Below, in pieces: positions 25,359 to 32,871 of a DNA stretch of 64,000 bases. Position 1 is the stretch's first letter. Each line of letters begins with the position of its first letter. Where the stretch lies: assembly GCA_963841965.1 (NCBI GenBank), contig CAWJES010000004.1:310001-374000 (forward strand). The letters are read 5' to 3'. Position numbers and translations under genes: made by a program. The notes beneath the pieces were generated by a model, which worked only from the letters and a program-made list of their open reading frames with translations, searched no databases and was not told the DNA's origin. Source of the stretch: Palsa-459 sp963841965. GTDB taxonomy: Bacteria; Actinomycetota; Acidimicrobiia; Acidimicrobiales; RAAP-2.

Positions 25359-25910
25359 CTAGGTGCGAAGGCCGAAGTGCGGGCGGACGGCGTCGGCGAG
25401 CGCGTCACGCTGGGGATTGGACTGATCACGAGGCGAGAGGACCGGATCGGCGATCCCCCAGTCCGCCGCCACCGTCGGATCGTCCCACGCGAGCCCGAGC
25501 TCGTCGGCGGGGTTGTAGTAGCCGTCGACGAGGTACCAGAGCAGGACGTCCGTCAGCGACGCGAACCCGTGGGCCACGCCAGGCGGGATGAACAGGCCGC
25601 GCTCGTTGTCGCCGTCGAGGTCCACGACGAAGGTTGCGCCATCCGTGGGCGATCCGACGCGGAGGTCGTGAAGGACGACCCTGGCTGTGCCGCGCAGGAC
25701 GTACCAGTAGTCCGCCTGGTGGAGGTGGTAGTGGAGCCCGACGATCGCCCCCGCGGCCTTCTCCGATCGATTTCCCTGGATCATCTCTCGGCCCCTCGGG
25801 AGCCACTCGCGACGGTACGTCTCGACAAAGCGTCCCCGGTGGTCACCGTGGGCGGCGGGCTCGAGTAGCAGGACGTCGGCGATCGGGACTGGGTGCGCTG
25901 TGGGAGCCAT
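25359..25910 (-). CDS. dTDP-4-dehydrorhamnose 3,5-epimerase family protein
   Basis: Cupin-fold sugar epimerase of 183 residues. RGRFVETYRREWL, the catalytic His60 in GLHYHLHQADYWYVLRG, the FIPPGVAHGFASL segment and the YYNPADELGLAWDDP motif with its tyrosines are those of RmlC. No other dTDP-rhamnose genes are nearby, so it could act on another nucleotide sugar. The start ATG 25910 is fixed by a TACGCT box 6 bases upstream. It is 20 bases upstream of the RodZ-domain gene. Confidence 0.88.
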   Translation of the reverse strand: MAPTAHPVPIADVLLLEPAAHGDHRGRFVETYRREWLPRGREMIQGNRSEKAAGAIVGLHYHLHQADYWYVLRGTARVVLHDLRVGSPTDGATFVVDLDGDNERGLFIPPGVAHGFASLTDVLLWYLVDGYYNPADELGLAWDDPTVAADWGIADPVLSPRDQSNPQRDALADAVRPHFGLRT

Positions 25911-25916
25911 TGGCAG

Positions 25917-25922
25917 AGCGTA
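25917..25922 (-). promoter_or_regulatory. -10 box TACGCT, leaderless start of RmlC-like gene
   Basis: Minus-strand TACGCT with 6 bases to the ATG at 25910. Confidence 0.6.
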
Positions 25923-25936
25923 TCGAGCGCCGGGGA

Positions 25937-26413
25937 CTAGCCCGAGAGGGATGTGTACCCGCCGCGATGGAAGACCAGCGGCCCTCCCTCGGACAATCCG
26001 AGCGCGGTCACCACGGCGACCACGACGACGTGGTCCCCCCCGGGATGCACCGCGTCGATCGTCGCCTCGAACCATGCGATGGCCTCCGAGAGGATCGGGG
26101 ATCCGTTCTCGCCCCTCGCCCACTGCACATCGGCGAACTTGTCGCCCCCCGAGGTTGCGAAGGCCCGGGCGACGCCTTCTGCGTCGGCAGACAGGACATT
26201 CACGCAGCACCTCGCGGACTGCTCGATCCTCGGCCATGACGTCGACGTCCGGGCCACCGCGAACATGACCATCGGCGGGTCCAGCGACAACGCGTGGAAC
26301 GACTGGCAGGTGAACCCAGCGGGACCGCTCTGATCGAATCCCGTCACGACCGTCACTCCCGACGGGAACTGCCCGGACACCTGACGGAACCGCTCGGCCG
26401 TGAGCGAACTCAC
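25937..26413 (-). CDS. Flavin reductase / FMN-binding oxidoreductase
   Basis: A 158-residue flavin-reductase-domain protein, as used to supply reduced FMN to two-component monooxygenases. RFRQVSGQFPSGVTVVTG, FTCQSFHALSLDPPMVMFAV, CCVNVLSADAEGVARAFA and GDHVVVVAVV are the family motifs. GTG 26413 follows a GGGAGGG ribosome-binding site. The partner monooxygenase is not in the window, so the physiological role is open. Confidence 0.88.
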   Translation of the reverse strand: MSSLTAERFRQVSGQFPSGVTVVTGFDQSGPAGFTCQSFHALSLDPPMVMFAVARTSTSWPRIEQSARCCVNVLSADAEGVARAFATSGGDKFADVQWARGENGSPILSEAIAWFEATIDAVHPGGDHVVVVAVVTALGLSEGGPLVFHRGGYTSLSG

Positions 26414-26520
26414 CGCGGCGAACCCTCCCCTGCCGGACCCTTCAACGCCACGTGCACGCGGGCACCCTACCGGTGGTGTCCGCAGCTGTCTTCGACAAGG
26501 CGGAAGCGAGGCCGCGCAGG

Positions 26521-26526
26521 TACCGT
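26521..26526 (+). promoter_or_regulatory. -10 box TACCGT, leaderless start of epoxide hydrolase-like gene
   Basis: TACCGT ends 5 bases before the ATG at 26532, close to the spacing of the other leaderless genes. Confidence 0.5.
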
Positions 26527-26531
26527 TGGTC

Positions 26532-27410
26532 ATGGCCCATGCGACGATCCGAGCACGCGGGATCGACTTCGCGTACCTGCAGAGCGGACCCCACGACGGG
26601 CCCCTCGCGCTGGTCCTCCACGGGTTCCCGGACTCCCCGGTCGGACTCGGGGGCATCGTCGATGCGCTCGGAGCGACGGGCTATCACGCCGTCGCACCGT
26701 GGCTCAGGGGCTTCGCTCCCACGTCGCTCGCCCCGGACGGCGACTACCACGTCGGCTCGCTCGCCGCGGATGCCAACGCGCTGCACGAGGCGCTCGGAGG
26801 CGACGGCCGCGCAGTGATCATCGGCCACGACTGGGGCGCGTCGGCCGTCTACCCGGCGATCACGGCGGATCCCGAGCGGTGGCGGCGCGGCGTCGCCCTC
26901 GCCGTGCCGCCGTTCGCGGCATTGGCCGCTGCCCTCGGCCGCTTCACCCAGTTGCGGCGGAGTTGGTACATGTTCTTCTTCCAGATGCCCCTCGCCGAGG
27001 GCGCCGTTTCCGCCGATGACATGAGCTTCGTGGATCGGCTGTGGGAGGAGTGGTCCCCCGGTCTCTCAAAGGACGTGTCCCGCCATGCCATCGCGGCTGC
27101 CAAAATGGCGCTCCGCCGGCCGGAGAACCTCACCGCGGCCCTGGGCTACTACCGAGCGGCCTTCGCAGGGGTTCCCGAGGACCCGGCCGCGGCACGTGCC
27201 CAGGACGTCCTCTTCGCCATGCCGCCGGTGCCGATCTGCTACCTGCACGGCGTGGATGACGGCTGCATCGGCGTCGCGGACATCGGTGATCCGACACTCC
27301 TGCTCGCGCCGGGCTCGATGTTCGTGCAGATCCCCGACGCGGGCCACTTCCTCCACCTGGAGCGGCCCGACGCGGTGCACGACGCACTGTTGGCGTTCCT
27401 CGACGGCTGA
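26532..27410 (+). CDS. Alpha/beta hydrolase, epoxide hydrolase/dehalogenase type
   Basis: A 292-residue alpha/beta hydrolase. HGFPDSP (oxyanion) and the elbow GHDWGA place an aspartate (Asp100) as nucleophile, the mark of epoxide hydrolases and haloalkane dehalogenases; YLHGVDDGCIG supplies the acid and AGHFLHLERPD the histidine. A cap domain rich in aromatic residues lies between. The substrate is unknown. It converges with mutY with one base between the stops. Confidence 0.88.
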   Translation: MAHATIRARGIDFAYLQSGPHDGPLALVLHGFPDSPVGLGGIVDALGATGYHAVAPWLRGFAPTSLAPDGDYHVGSLAADANALHEALGGDGRAVIIGHDWGASAVYPAITADPERWRRGVALAVPPFAALAAALGRFTQLRRSWYMFFFQMPLAEGAVSADDMSFVDRLWEEWSPGLSKDVSRHAIAAAKMALRRPENLTAALGYYRAAFAGVPEDPAAARAQDVLFAMPPVPICYLHGVDDGCIGVADIGDPTLLLAPGSMFVQIPDAGHFLHLERPDAVHDALLAFLDG

Positions 27411-27411
27411 G

Positions 27412-28326
27412 TCAGGTCCTCTCGGACGCCACGGTGCGCGGCGCGCCGAAAGCACCGCGTCCGAACTCGAGCAGGCCCTCGTCCGCCATCTCGTTCGCGA
27501 CCCTGAGCGCCCGGTCCGGGTCGTCGGGCCACCCCGAGAGCCCCGCGAGCTGCGCTGTCCGGACGGGTCCGTCGAGCGCGGCTGCGAGGATCCTCCCTCG
27601 ACCCTGCCTGTCCGACCCGACGAAGGCGCTCTGGCGACCGGCGCCTCGAGGACCCGCTCCTGGGTCCGCCTCGATTCCCGATCGTCGCCACGCGCACGCA
27701 GGTCGCAGGGGGCATCCCGAGCAGTTCGGCACGGCAGAGCAATGCATCGCACCGAGGTCCAGCAGTGCCTGGTTGTGGCGCCATCCCGTGCCCGGCGAGA
27801 CGATGTCGTCCGCGAGGTGCTGCGCCTCGGCGACGCTGAGCGAACGGTTCGCAGCGGCGCGCGAGAGGATTCGCCGGACGTTGGTGTCGACAACGGCGAC
27901 ATCGCGCTCGAACGCGAAGGCGAGGACCGCGCGCGCGGTGTAGGCGCCGACCCCCGGGAGCGCGAGCAGCGAATCGAGGTCCTCGGGGACGCTGCCTCGG
28001 TGTCGATCGACGATCTGGCCGGCAGCTCGATGGAGGTATCCGGCGCGGCGGTAGTACCCAAGGCCGCGCCAGACGTCGAGCACGTCGCGCAGCGGCGCCC
28101 TCGCGCACGAGGCGGGTGACTCGAATCGGTCGCAGAACCTGCCGTAGACGTCCGCGGCGCGTCCGACCTGAGTCTGCTGGCAGCAGAACTCCGAGACGAG
28201 GATCCGCCACGGATCCCGCGTGTGGCGCCACGGGAGGTCGCGCACGACGCGCAAGCCCTCGACCTGGCGTCGCAGCGCCGGCGTCGCTGAGGACTCCGAC
28301 GCGCTACCCCCAGACGTCGTCGCCAT
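27412..28326 (-). CDS. mutY: A/G-specific adenine DNA glycosylase MutY
   Basis: Removes adenine mispaired with 8-oxoguanine. Glu46 (SEFCCQQTQV), the helix-hairpin-helix LPGVGAYTARAV with Tyr129, Asp147 (VVDTNVRRI) and a four-cysteine [4Fe-4S] site C196, C202, C205 and C211 are visible; the first cysteine gap is one residue shorter than usual. At 304 residues it lacks most of the C-terminal NUDIX-like domain of E. coli MutY, common in actinobacteria. It starts inside the end of the MaoC gene (23-base overlap). Confidence 0.93.
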   Translation of the reverse strand: MATTSGGSASESSATPALRRQVEGLRVVRDLPWRHTRDPWRILVSEFCCQQTQVGRAADVYGRFCDRFESPASCARAPLRDVLDVWRGLGYYRRAGYLHRAAGQIVDRHRGSVPEDLDSLLALPGVGAYTARAVLAFAFERDVAVVDTNVRRILSRAAANRSLSVAEAQHLADDIVSPGTGWRHNQALLDLGAMHCSAVPNCSGCPLRPACAWRRSGIEADPGAGPRGAGRQSAFVGSDRQGRGRILAAALDGPVRTAQLAGLSGWPDDPDRALRVANEMADEGLLEFGRGAFGAPRTVASERT

Positions 28327-28816
28327 AGGGTCGTCGGCGCGGTGGAGCAGCGTCGCGCTTCCACACCATCACCTTGCGGCGGAAGTAGCAGACCTCCTCG
28401 CCATCCTGGTTGAACCCCTTTGTCTCGACCGTCACGATCCCTCGGTCCGGCTTCGACGAGCTCTCGACGCGATCGAGCACCCGGGTCTCCGCGTAGATCG
28501 TGTCGCCATGGAAGGTCGGGAACTTGTGGCGCAGCGTCTCAACCTCGAGGTTCGCGATCGCAGCACCGGACACATCCGGAACGCTCATGCCGAGCACGAG
28601 CGAGTAGACGAGGTTGCCGACGACGACATTGCGGCCATGCACGGTCTCGTGTTCCGCGAACCATGCGTTCGTGTGGAGCGGATGGTGGTTCATCGTCAGC
28701 ATGCAGAACAGGTGGTCGTCCGCCTCGGTGATCGTCTTGCCCGGCCAGTGGCGATAGACGTCACCCGGCTCGAACTCCTCGAAGCAGCGCCCGAACGGTC
28801 GATCGAAGGTGGTCAC
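28304..28816 (-). CDS. mch: Mesaconyl-CoA hydratase (single MaoC domain)
   Basis: A 170-residue MaoC-type hotdog hydratase. HWPGKTITEADDHLF and MNHHPLHTNAWFAEHE, with ANLEVETLRHKFPTFHGDTIYAET and VETKGFNQDGEEVCYFRRKVMV, correspond to the actinobacterial form found in ethylmalonyl-CoA pathway clusters, where it hydrates mesaconyl-CoA to methylmalyl-CoA. The neighbouring genes for methylsuccinyl-CoA dehydrogenase and the malyl-CoA lyase support this. GTG 28816 is preferred: AAGAAT lies 6 bases upstream and the family N-terminus begins here; ATG 28879 would add 21 residues. Other MaoC hydratases remain possible. Confidence 0.85.
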   Translation of the reverse strand: MTTFDRPFGRCFEEFEPGDVYRHWPGKTITEADDHLFCMLTMNHHPLHTNAWFAEHETVHGRNVVVGNLVYSLVLGMSVPDVSGAAIANLEVETLRHKFPTFHGDTIYAETRVLDRVESSSKPDRGIVTVETKGFNQDGEEVCYFRRKVMVWKRDAAPPRRRPYGDDVWG

Positions 28817-28886
28817 CGCACCATTCTTGCCGCTCGAGGGATGGACCACATGCTGCAGCGCTGATGCGAAGCGAGCCAACCGGATG

Positions 28887-29327
28887 TCAGGACTCGGTCG
28901 CCGGCTCCTCGGCCGGCCGGGTCGCGAACGACACGGAGCCTCCCGGAAGGTTCTCGCCGTCGACGACGAAGCGCCACTTGTACCGGTTGGATGGTGCGAG
29001 CGGCAGCGGACCGAAGTTCACGGCCATCGGGAGATCGACGGGCGAACCCTCGCGCACCCCCTCGGGCTGGGGAACGGCAAAGTCGCCGCGCACCTCGACG
29101 GGTTGGGGTCCTTCGTTCGTTTCGATCTGCACCGCTTGCCCGTCGGCGTCCTCCAAGAACAGTTCCCAGTGGTGCGATCGGTTGAGCTCGTGCCAGTCGA
29201 CCTCCACCTTGACGGCGACCGCGGACGGCACCGGCATCGGGCCGGTCAGTGACCAGCCGCCGCCGAGTATGTAGAGCTTTCCGTCAGCGACCTGCGCGGC
29301 ATCACAAAGGAGCATCGTCACGTTCAT
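28887..29327 (-). CDS. Conserved hypothetical protein (DUF6941-like)
   Basis: A 146-residue soluble protein of unknown function beginning MNVTMLLCDAAQVADGKLYILGG. It looks like a compact beta-rich protein with WELFLEDADG and RYKWRFVVDGE segments; I associate it with the DUF6941 family of actinobacteria. No catalytic motif is visible. The start ATG 29327 is supported by a TAGGCT box 6 bases upstream. It sits between the mesaconyl-CoA hydratase and the divergent methylsuccinyl-CoA dehydrogenase genes. Confidence 0.7.
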   Translation of the reverse strand: MNVTMLLCDAAQVADGKLYILGGGWSLTGPMPVPSAVAVKVEVDWHELNRSHHWELFLEDADGQAVQIETNEGPQPVEVRGDFAVPQPEGVREGSPVDLPMAVNFGPLPLAPSNRYKWRFVVDGENLPGGSVSFATRPAEEPATES

Positions 29328-29333
29328 GCTTCG

Positions 29334-29339
29334 AGCCTA
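29334..29339 (-). promoter_or_regulatory. -10 box TAGGCT, leaderless start of DUF6941-like gene
   Basis: Minus-strand TAGGCT with 6 bases to the ATG at 29327. Confidence 0.6.
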
Positions 29340-29466
29340 TGCGTCGGGATCGGCCATCCCCGGGTCGAGCCTCGACGCACAGCCAGGCGAGCACTCTGTC
29401 ACGTGCTCATCCTCCGACGTCCCGACAGCCTGCACGCCCCTTCGGCTACCTGCCGGCCAGGTTCAC

Positions 29467-29472
29467 TAGGTT
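29467..29472 (+). promoter_or_regulatory. -10 box TAGGTT, leaderless start of mcd
   Basis: TAGGTT is followed by exactly 6 bases and the ATG at 29479. Confidence 0.6.
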
Positions 29473-29478
29473 GGCGCA

Positions 29479-31086
29479 ATGACTGACTGGACCACCGACC
29501 TCGGAGCCGCGACTGCGGCGATCGACACGGCACAGGCCGTCGTCGAACGAGCGGCCCTGCACCTGCGCGACGTTGGGGGTGTCGACGCGAACCAGACCCT
29601 TGCCTATGAGCTCGCTCACGCGGCCTCCGCGGTTGCGACAGCTCGTGCGGCCGTCGGCTACGGCCACAAGGGTGATCTCGAGGCACGGATCGCCTGCGCA
29701 TTCGTGGCTGACGTGCTCGCGGACCTCGGGGCGAAGACCATCGGGCGTGAGGCGATGTGGAACGTCCGACCCGACTGGCTCGATCCCGCGCGGCCGTTCG
29801 TCGCCGCGTTCCGCGACCCCGCCTTCCTCGGCTCCCTCGCGGAGACCCCCGGACCATCGCACCTGGACGAGGACTTCACGCTCGTCGCCGACACATTCCA
29901 CCGCTTCGCCACCGAGCAGGTCCGACCCCGCGCCGAGCATGTCCACCGGACGAACGCCGACATCCCCGATGCGCTGATCACCGGGCTCGCGGAGCTCGGC
30001 GGCTTCGGATTGAGTGTGCCCGAGGAGTACGGGGGTTTCGCCTCTGGCGGCGGGGACGACTACCTGGGCATGGTGGTCGCGACGGAGGAGCTGACATGGG
30101 GATCGCTCGGAATCGGCGGGTCGCTCATCACCCGTCCGGAGATCCTGACACGCGCGATCGTGAACGGGGGGACCGAAGAGCAGCGGGCCAGGTGGCTGCC
30201 GCGCCTTGCCACGGGCGAGGAGCTCGCTGCCGTCGCCGTCACAGAGCCCGACTTCGGGAGCGACGTCGCCGGCATCACGACTACGGCGACGCGCGTCGAC
30301 GGCGGATGGATCGTGAACGGCACGAAGACCTGGTGCACGTTCGCTGCACGGGCGACTGTCCTGATGCTGCTTGCGCGCACCGACCCGGACCGATCGAAGG
30401 GCCACCGCGGGCTCTCGATCCTCCTCGTGGAGAAGCCCGTTGGCGACGGGCACGGGTTCCGCTTCGATCAGGCCCCGCGCGCGGGCGGGATGGGCCCGGG
30501 CCGCCTTGAGGGCCGACCGATCGACACCATCGGGTACCGGGGCATGCACTCGTACGAGCTGAGCATCGAGAACTGGTTCGTCCCAGCCAACTGCCTGGTC
30601 GGCGAGGATGCCGGGCTCGGCAAGGGCTTCTACCTCCAGATGGCCGGGTTCGAGAACGGCAGGATCCAGACGGCGGCGCGAGCGATCGGCATCATGCAGG
30701 CCGCCTACGACGCGGCGCTGGACTACGCGCGCGGCCGCAGGGTCTTTGGCGAGGAGATCATCGGATACGAGTTGACGCGGGTGAAGCTCGGCCGCATGGT
30801 CGCAGTCATCCAGAGCGCGCGCCAGTTCGCCTACGAGGTCGCGCGTCTCATGGCGCGCGGGGAGGGGTCGCTCGAGGCATCGATGGCGAAGGCATACGTC
30901 TGCCGGGCGGCCGAGTGGGTGACGCGCGAGGCGATGCAGATCCACGGAGGCATGGGCTACGCCGAGGAGTACCCGGTCAGCCGGTACTTCGTCGACGCCC
31001 GGGTCCTGTCAATCTTCGAGGGCGCCGACGAGACGCTCTGCCTGAAGGTCGTCGCGAGGAGGCTCGTCGAGCAGGCGGGCGACTAG
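29479..31086 (+). CDS. mcd: (2S)-Methylsuccinyl-CoA dehydrogenase
   Basis: Acyl-CoA dehydrogenase of 535 residues, about 140 longer than ordinary members because of an N-terminal helical extension (about 1-140) that is typical of methylsuccinyl-CoA dehydrogenase of the ethylmalonyl-CoA pathway. The core has TEPDFGSDVAGI, GTKTWCTFAARA, and QIHGGMGYAEEYPVSRYFVDARVL-type C-terminal sequence with SIFEGADETLCLKVVARRL. Starts with a leaderless promoter. Its stop TAG and that of the convergent malyl-CoA lyase gene share the tetramer CTAG (31083-31086). A different long-chain or glutaryl-type dehydrogenase cannot be fully excluded. Confidence 0.87.
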   Translation: MTDWTTDLGAATAAIDTAQAVVERAALHLRDVGGVDANQTLAYELAHAASAVATARAAVGYGHKGDLEARIACAFVADVLADLGAKTIGREAMWNVRPDWLDPARPFVAAFRDPAFLGSLAETPGPSHLDEDFTLVADTFHRFATEQVRPRAEHVHRTNADIPDALITGLAELGGFGLSVPEEYGGFASGGGDDYLGMVVATEELTWGSLGIGGSLITRPEILTRAIVNGGTEEQRARWLPRLATGEELAAVAVTEPDFGSDVAGITTTATRVDGGWIVNGTKTWCTFAARATVLMLLARTDPDRSKGHRGLSILLVEKPVGDGHGFRFDQAPRAGGMGPGRLEGRPIDTIGYRGMHSYELSIENWFVPANCLVGEDAGLGKGFYLQMAGFENGRIQTAARAIGIMQAAYDAALDYARGRRVFGEEIIGYELTRVKLGRMVAVIQSARQFAYEVARLMARGEGSLEASMAKAYVCRAAEWVTREAMQIHGGMGYAEEYPVSRYFVDARVLSIFEGADETLCLKVVARRLVEQAGD

Positions 31087-32018
31087 GCCGAGCGGCGGAG
31101 CCCCGCGCGCTCGCCGCGCGTCACGAACTTCGTCGCCATCTTCCGGCTGGCCTCGTCGATCATCTCGTCGCCGAACATGACCGCGCCCTTGCGGTCCTGT
31201 TCGGTCGCCGTCTGATACGCGTCGAGGATCGCCCAGGCCCTGTCGAACTGCTCCTGCGTGGGCGAGTACAGCTCGTTGAGCACCGCCGCCTGGTCGGGCG
31301 TGAGCGCCCACTTGCCGTCGTACCCGAGGACCCGGGTCCTCTGAGCAAACTCGCGCAGCGCGTCAAGTTCGCGGACCTTGAGGAACGGACCGTCGATCAC
31401 CTGGAGGCCGTTTGCGCGGCCCGCCATCAGGATCTTGCTGAAGACGTAGTTGAAGTGGTCCCCGGGGTACTCGGGAATCGCCACGCCCCCGGTGAGCACC
31501 GGCATCTCCATCGACGCCGCGAAGTCCGCTGGTCCGAAGATGATGGTCTCGAGCCGGGGCGAGGCAGCACAGATTTCCTCGACGTTGATGAGGCCGCGCG
31601 TCGTCTCGATCTGCGCCTCGATGCCGATGTGCCCGACCGGCAGGCCCGAGTTCTTCTCCACCTGGGTGAGGAGCAGGTCCATCGCCACGACCTCGGCGGC
31701 TGATTGCACCTTCGGGAGCATGATCTCGTCGAGACGGGGGCCGGCCTGGCCGACCACCTCGATGACGTCGCCGTAGGTCCACTCGGTGTCCCATGCGTTG
31801 ATGCGCACGCAGAGCACTCGATCGTCCCACGGCAACTCGCGGATCGCCCTTACCACCGTTGCGCGCGCAGCGACCTTCTCCAGCGCCGCGACCGAGTCCT
31901 CGAGGTCGAGGAAGCTCATGTCGGCCTCGACGGTGGGGGCCTTGGCGAGGAACTTCTCAGACGATCCGGGGGTCGACAGGCAGGACCGGCGCGGCAGGTT
32001 TCGTGAGCGCTCTGACAT
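31083..32018 (-). CDS. mcl: Malyl-CoA / beta-methylmalyl-CoA lyase (HpcH/HpaI-CitE family)
   Basis: A 311-residue CitE-like lyase that splits methylmalyl-CoA to glyoxylate and propionyl-CoA in the ethylmalonyl-CoA pathway. RRSCLSTPGSSEKFLAKA, FLDLEDSV (acid), VLCVRINAWDTEWTYGDV, DEIMLPKVQSA, GIEAQIETTRGL and IIFGPADFAAS carry the usual metal and substrate residues, and the C-terminal GAVMFGDEMIDEASRKMA is that of actinobacterial Mcl. Start ATG with TACGAT box 6 bases upstream. Ordinary citrate lyase beta is unlikely as no citD/citF lie nearby. Confidence 0.9.
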   Translation of the reverse strand: MSERSRNLPRRSCLSTPGSSEKFLAKAPTVEADMSFLDLEDSVAALEKVAARATVVRAIRELPWDDRVLCVRINAWDTEWTYGDVIEVVGQAGPRLDEIMLPKVQSAAEVVAMDLLLTQVEKNSGLPVGHIGIEAQIETTRGLINVEEICAASPRLETIIFGPADFAASMEMPVLTGGVAIPEYPGDHFNYVFSKILMAGRANGLQVIDGPFLKVRELDALREFAQRTRVLGYDGKWALTPDQAAVLNELYSPTQEQFDRAWAILDAYQTATEQDRKGAVMFGDEMIDEASRKMATKFVTRGERAGLRRSA

Positions 32019-32024
32019 GGCCGA

Positions 32025-32030
32025 ATCGTA
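32025..32030 (-). promoter_or_regulatory. -10 box TACGAT, leaderless start of mcl
   Basis: Minus-strand TACGAT with 6 bases to the ATG at 32018. Confidence 0.6.
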
Positions 32031-32048
32031 CCAGCGGGCTTGCGCGTC

Positions 32049-32741
32049 CTACTTCCCTGCGACGTGCTCCTCGAGGAACGACACGGACCGTTGGAACATG
32101 ACGAGCGCCGCAGACGCGTCGTACACCTCGGGGCGATCCTCGTTGCCGAACGCGTGCTGTGCGTCGGGATAGACGAACAGCTCCACCTGCTTGTGCAGGT
32201 CGCCGAGTGTCTTGGCGAGCGCCTCGGCCGCCTCCGGCGGGAACGACGAGTCGAGCCCGGCGCAGTGGATCTGCGTCGCCGCCGTCATGTCGGTGTAGTC
32301 GGGATGCGCCTCGGACCAGGGGTGCACCCCGTAGCAGGGGATCACCGCCGCGACCGCGTCAGGACGCTGGGCCGCGAGGACGAGGGCGAGGCCTCCGCCC
32401 ATGCAGAAGCCCACGACGCCCACCTTGTCGACGCCGGTCCTCGCGCGCAGCTCGTCCACGGCACCAGAGAGCTCACCCGCCGCGGTCGAGAGCTGGAGGG
32501 CCATCATCTCCTTCGCCGCTTCATCCGGCTCGTCGAGCGGCACCTGCCTCCCGTCGTAGAGGTCAGGTGCGAGCGCCGTGAACCCGGCTGCCGCGAACCT
32601 GTCACACATCGCCTCGATCTGGGGGACGAGGCCCCACCACTCCTGGATCACCACCACGCCGGGAGCGCCCGTCGGACCCTGCGCCACATAACCCGCCGCC
32701 GTGCCGCCCGCAGGCTTCTGGAATTCGATTCTTGTCCCCAT
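32049..32741 (-). CDS. Dienelactone hydrolase family protein
   Basis: A 230-residue alpha/beta hydrolase with a cysteine nucleophile in GFCMGGG, an acid in AGLDSSFPP and the histidine in YPDAQHAFGNE, the Cys-Asp-His triad of dienelactone hydrolases. VVVIQEWWGLVPQIEAMCDRF is also typical (the Glu positions the nucleophile). The family acts on lactones from aromatic degradation but has broad variants; no catechol genes are nearby. The ATG at 32741 is preceded by TAGTTT at 6 bases. Confidence 0.92.
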   Translation of the reverse strand: MGTRIEFQKPAGGTAAGYVAQGPTGAPGVVVIQEWWGLVPQIEAMCDRFAAAGFTALAPDLYDGRQVPLDEPDEAAKEMMALQLSTAAGELSGAVDELRARTGVDKVGVVGFCMGGGLALVLAAQRPDAVAAVIPCYGVHPWSEAHPDYTDMTAATQIHCAGLDSSFPPEAAEALAKTLGDLHKQVELFVYPDAQHAFGNEDRPEVYDASAALVMFQRSVSFLEEHVAGK

Positions 32742-32747
32742 AGGGCA

Positions 32748-32753
32748 AAACTA
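32748..32753 (-). promoter_or_regulatory. -10 box TAGTTT, leaderless start of dienelactone hydrolase gene
   Basis: Minus-strand TAGTTT with 6 bases to the ATG at 32741. Confidence 0.55.
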
Positions 32754-32783
32754 TCGCCTGTGTAGAAGCCGAGAGATATGTCC

Positions 32784-32829
32784 CCTGATCAGGCATCACA
32801 CCGGGGTAAATGCGATTCTTACTCGCATT
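32784..32829 (+). promoter_or_regulatory. Leader region with palindrome and hairpin before the NlpC/P60 gene
   Basis: The 130-base space between the divergent hydrolase and NlpC/P60 genes holds a perfect 10-base palindrome CCTGATCAGG (32784-32793) and a 7-bp hairpin AATGCGA-N7-TCGCATT (32809-32829), about 43 bases before the GTG start. No U-run follows. It could be an operator or a structured 5' leader; NlpC/P60 genes in actinobacteria are sometimes under c-di-AMP riboswitches, but I cannot match that consensus here. Confidence 0.35.
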
Positions 32830-32871
32830 GCGTTGCTCTCGGGGTGTCCCATCGGTAAGACTGGACGAGTT

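Noticed and set aside
32742..32871. A possible c-di-AMP riboswitch before the NlpC/P60 gene.
   Set aside because: I could not match the conserved blocks of the ydaO class by eye, so only the hairpin and palindrome are reported.
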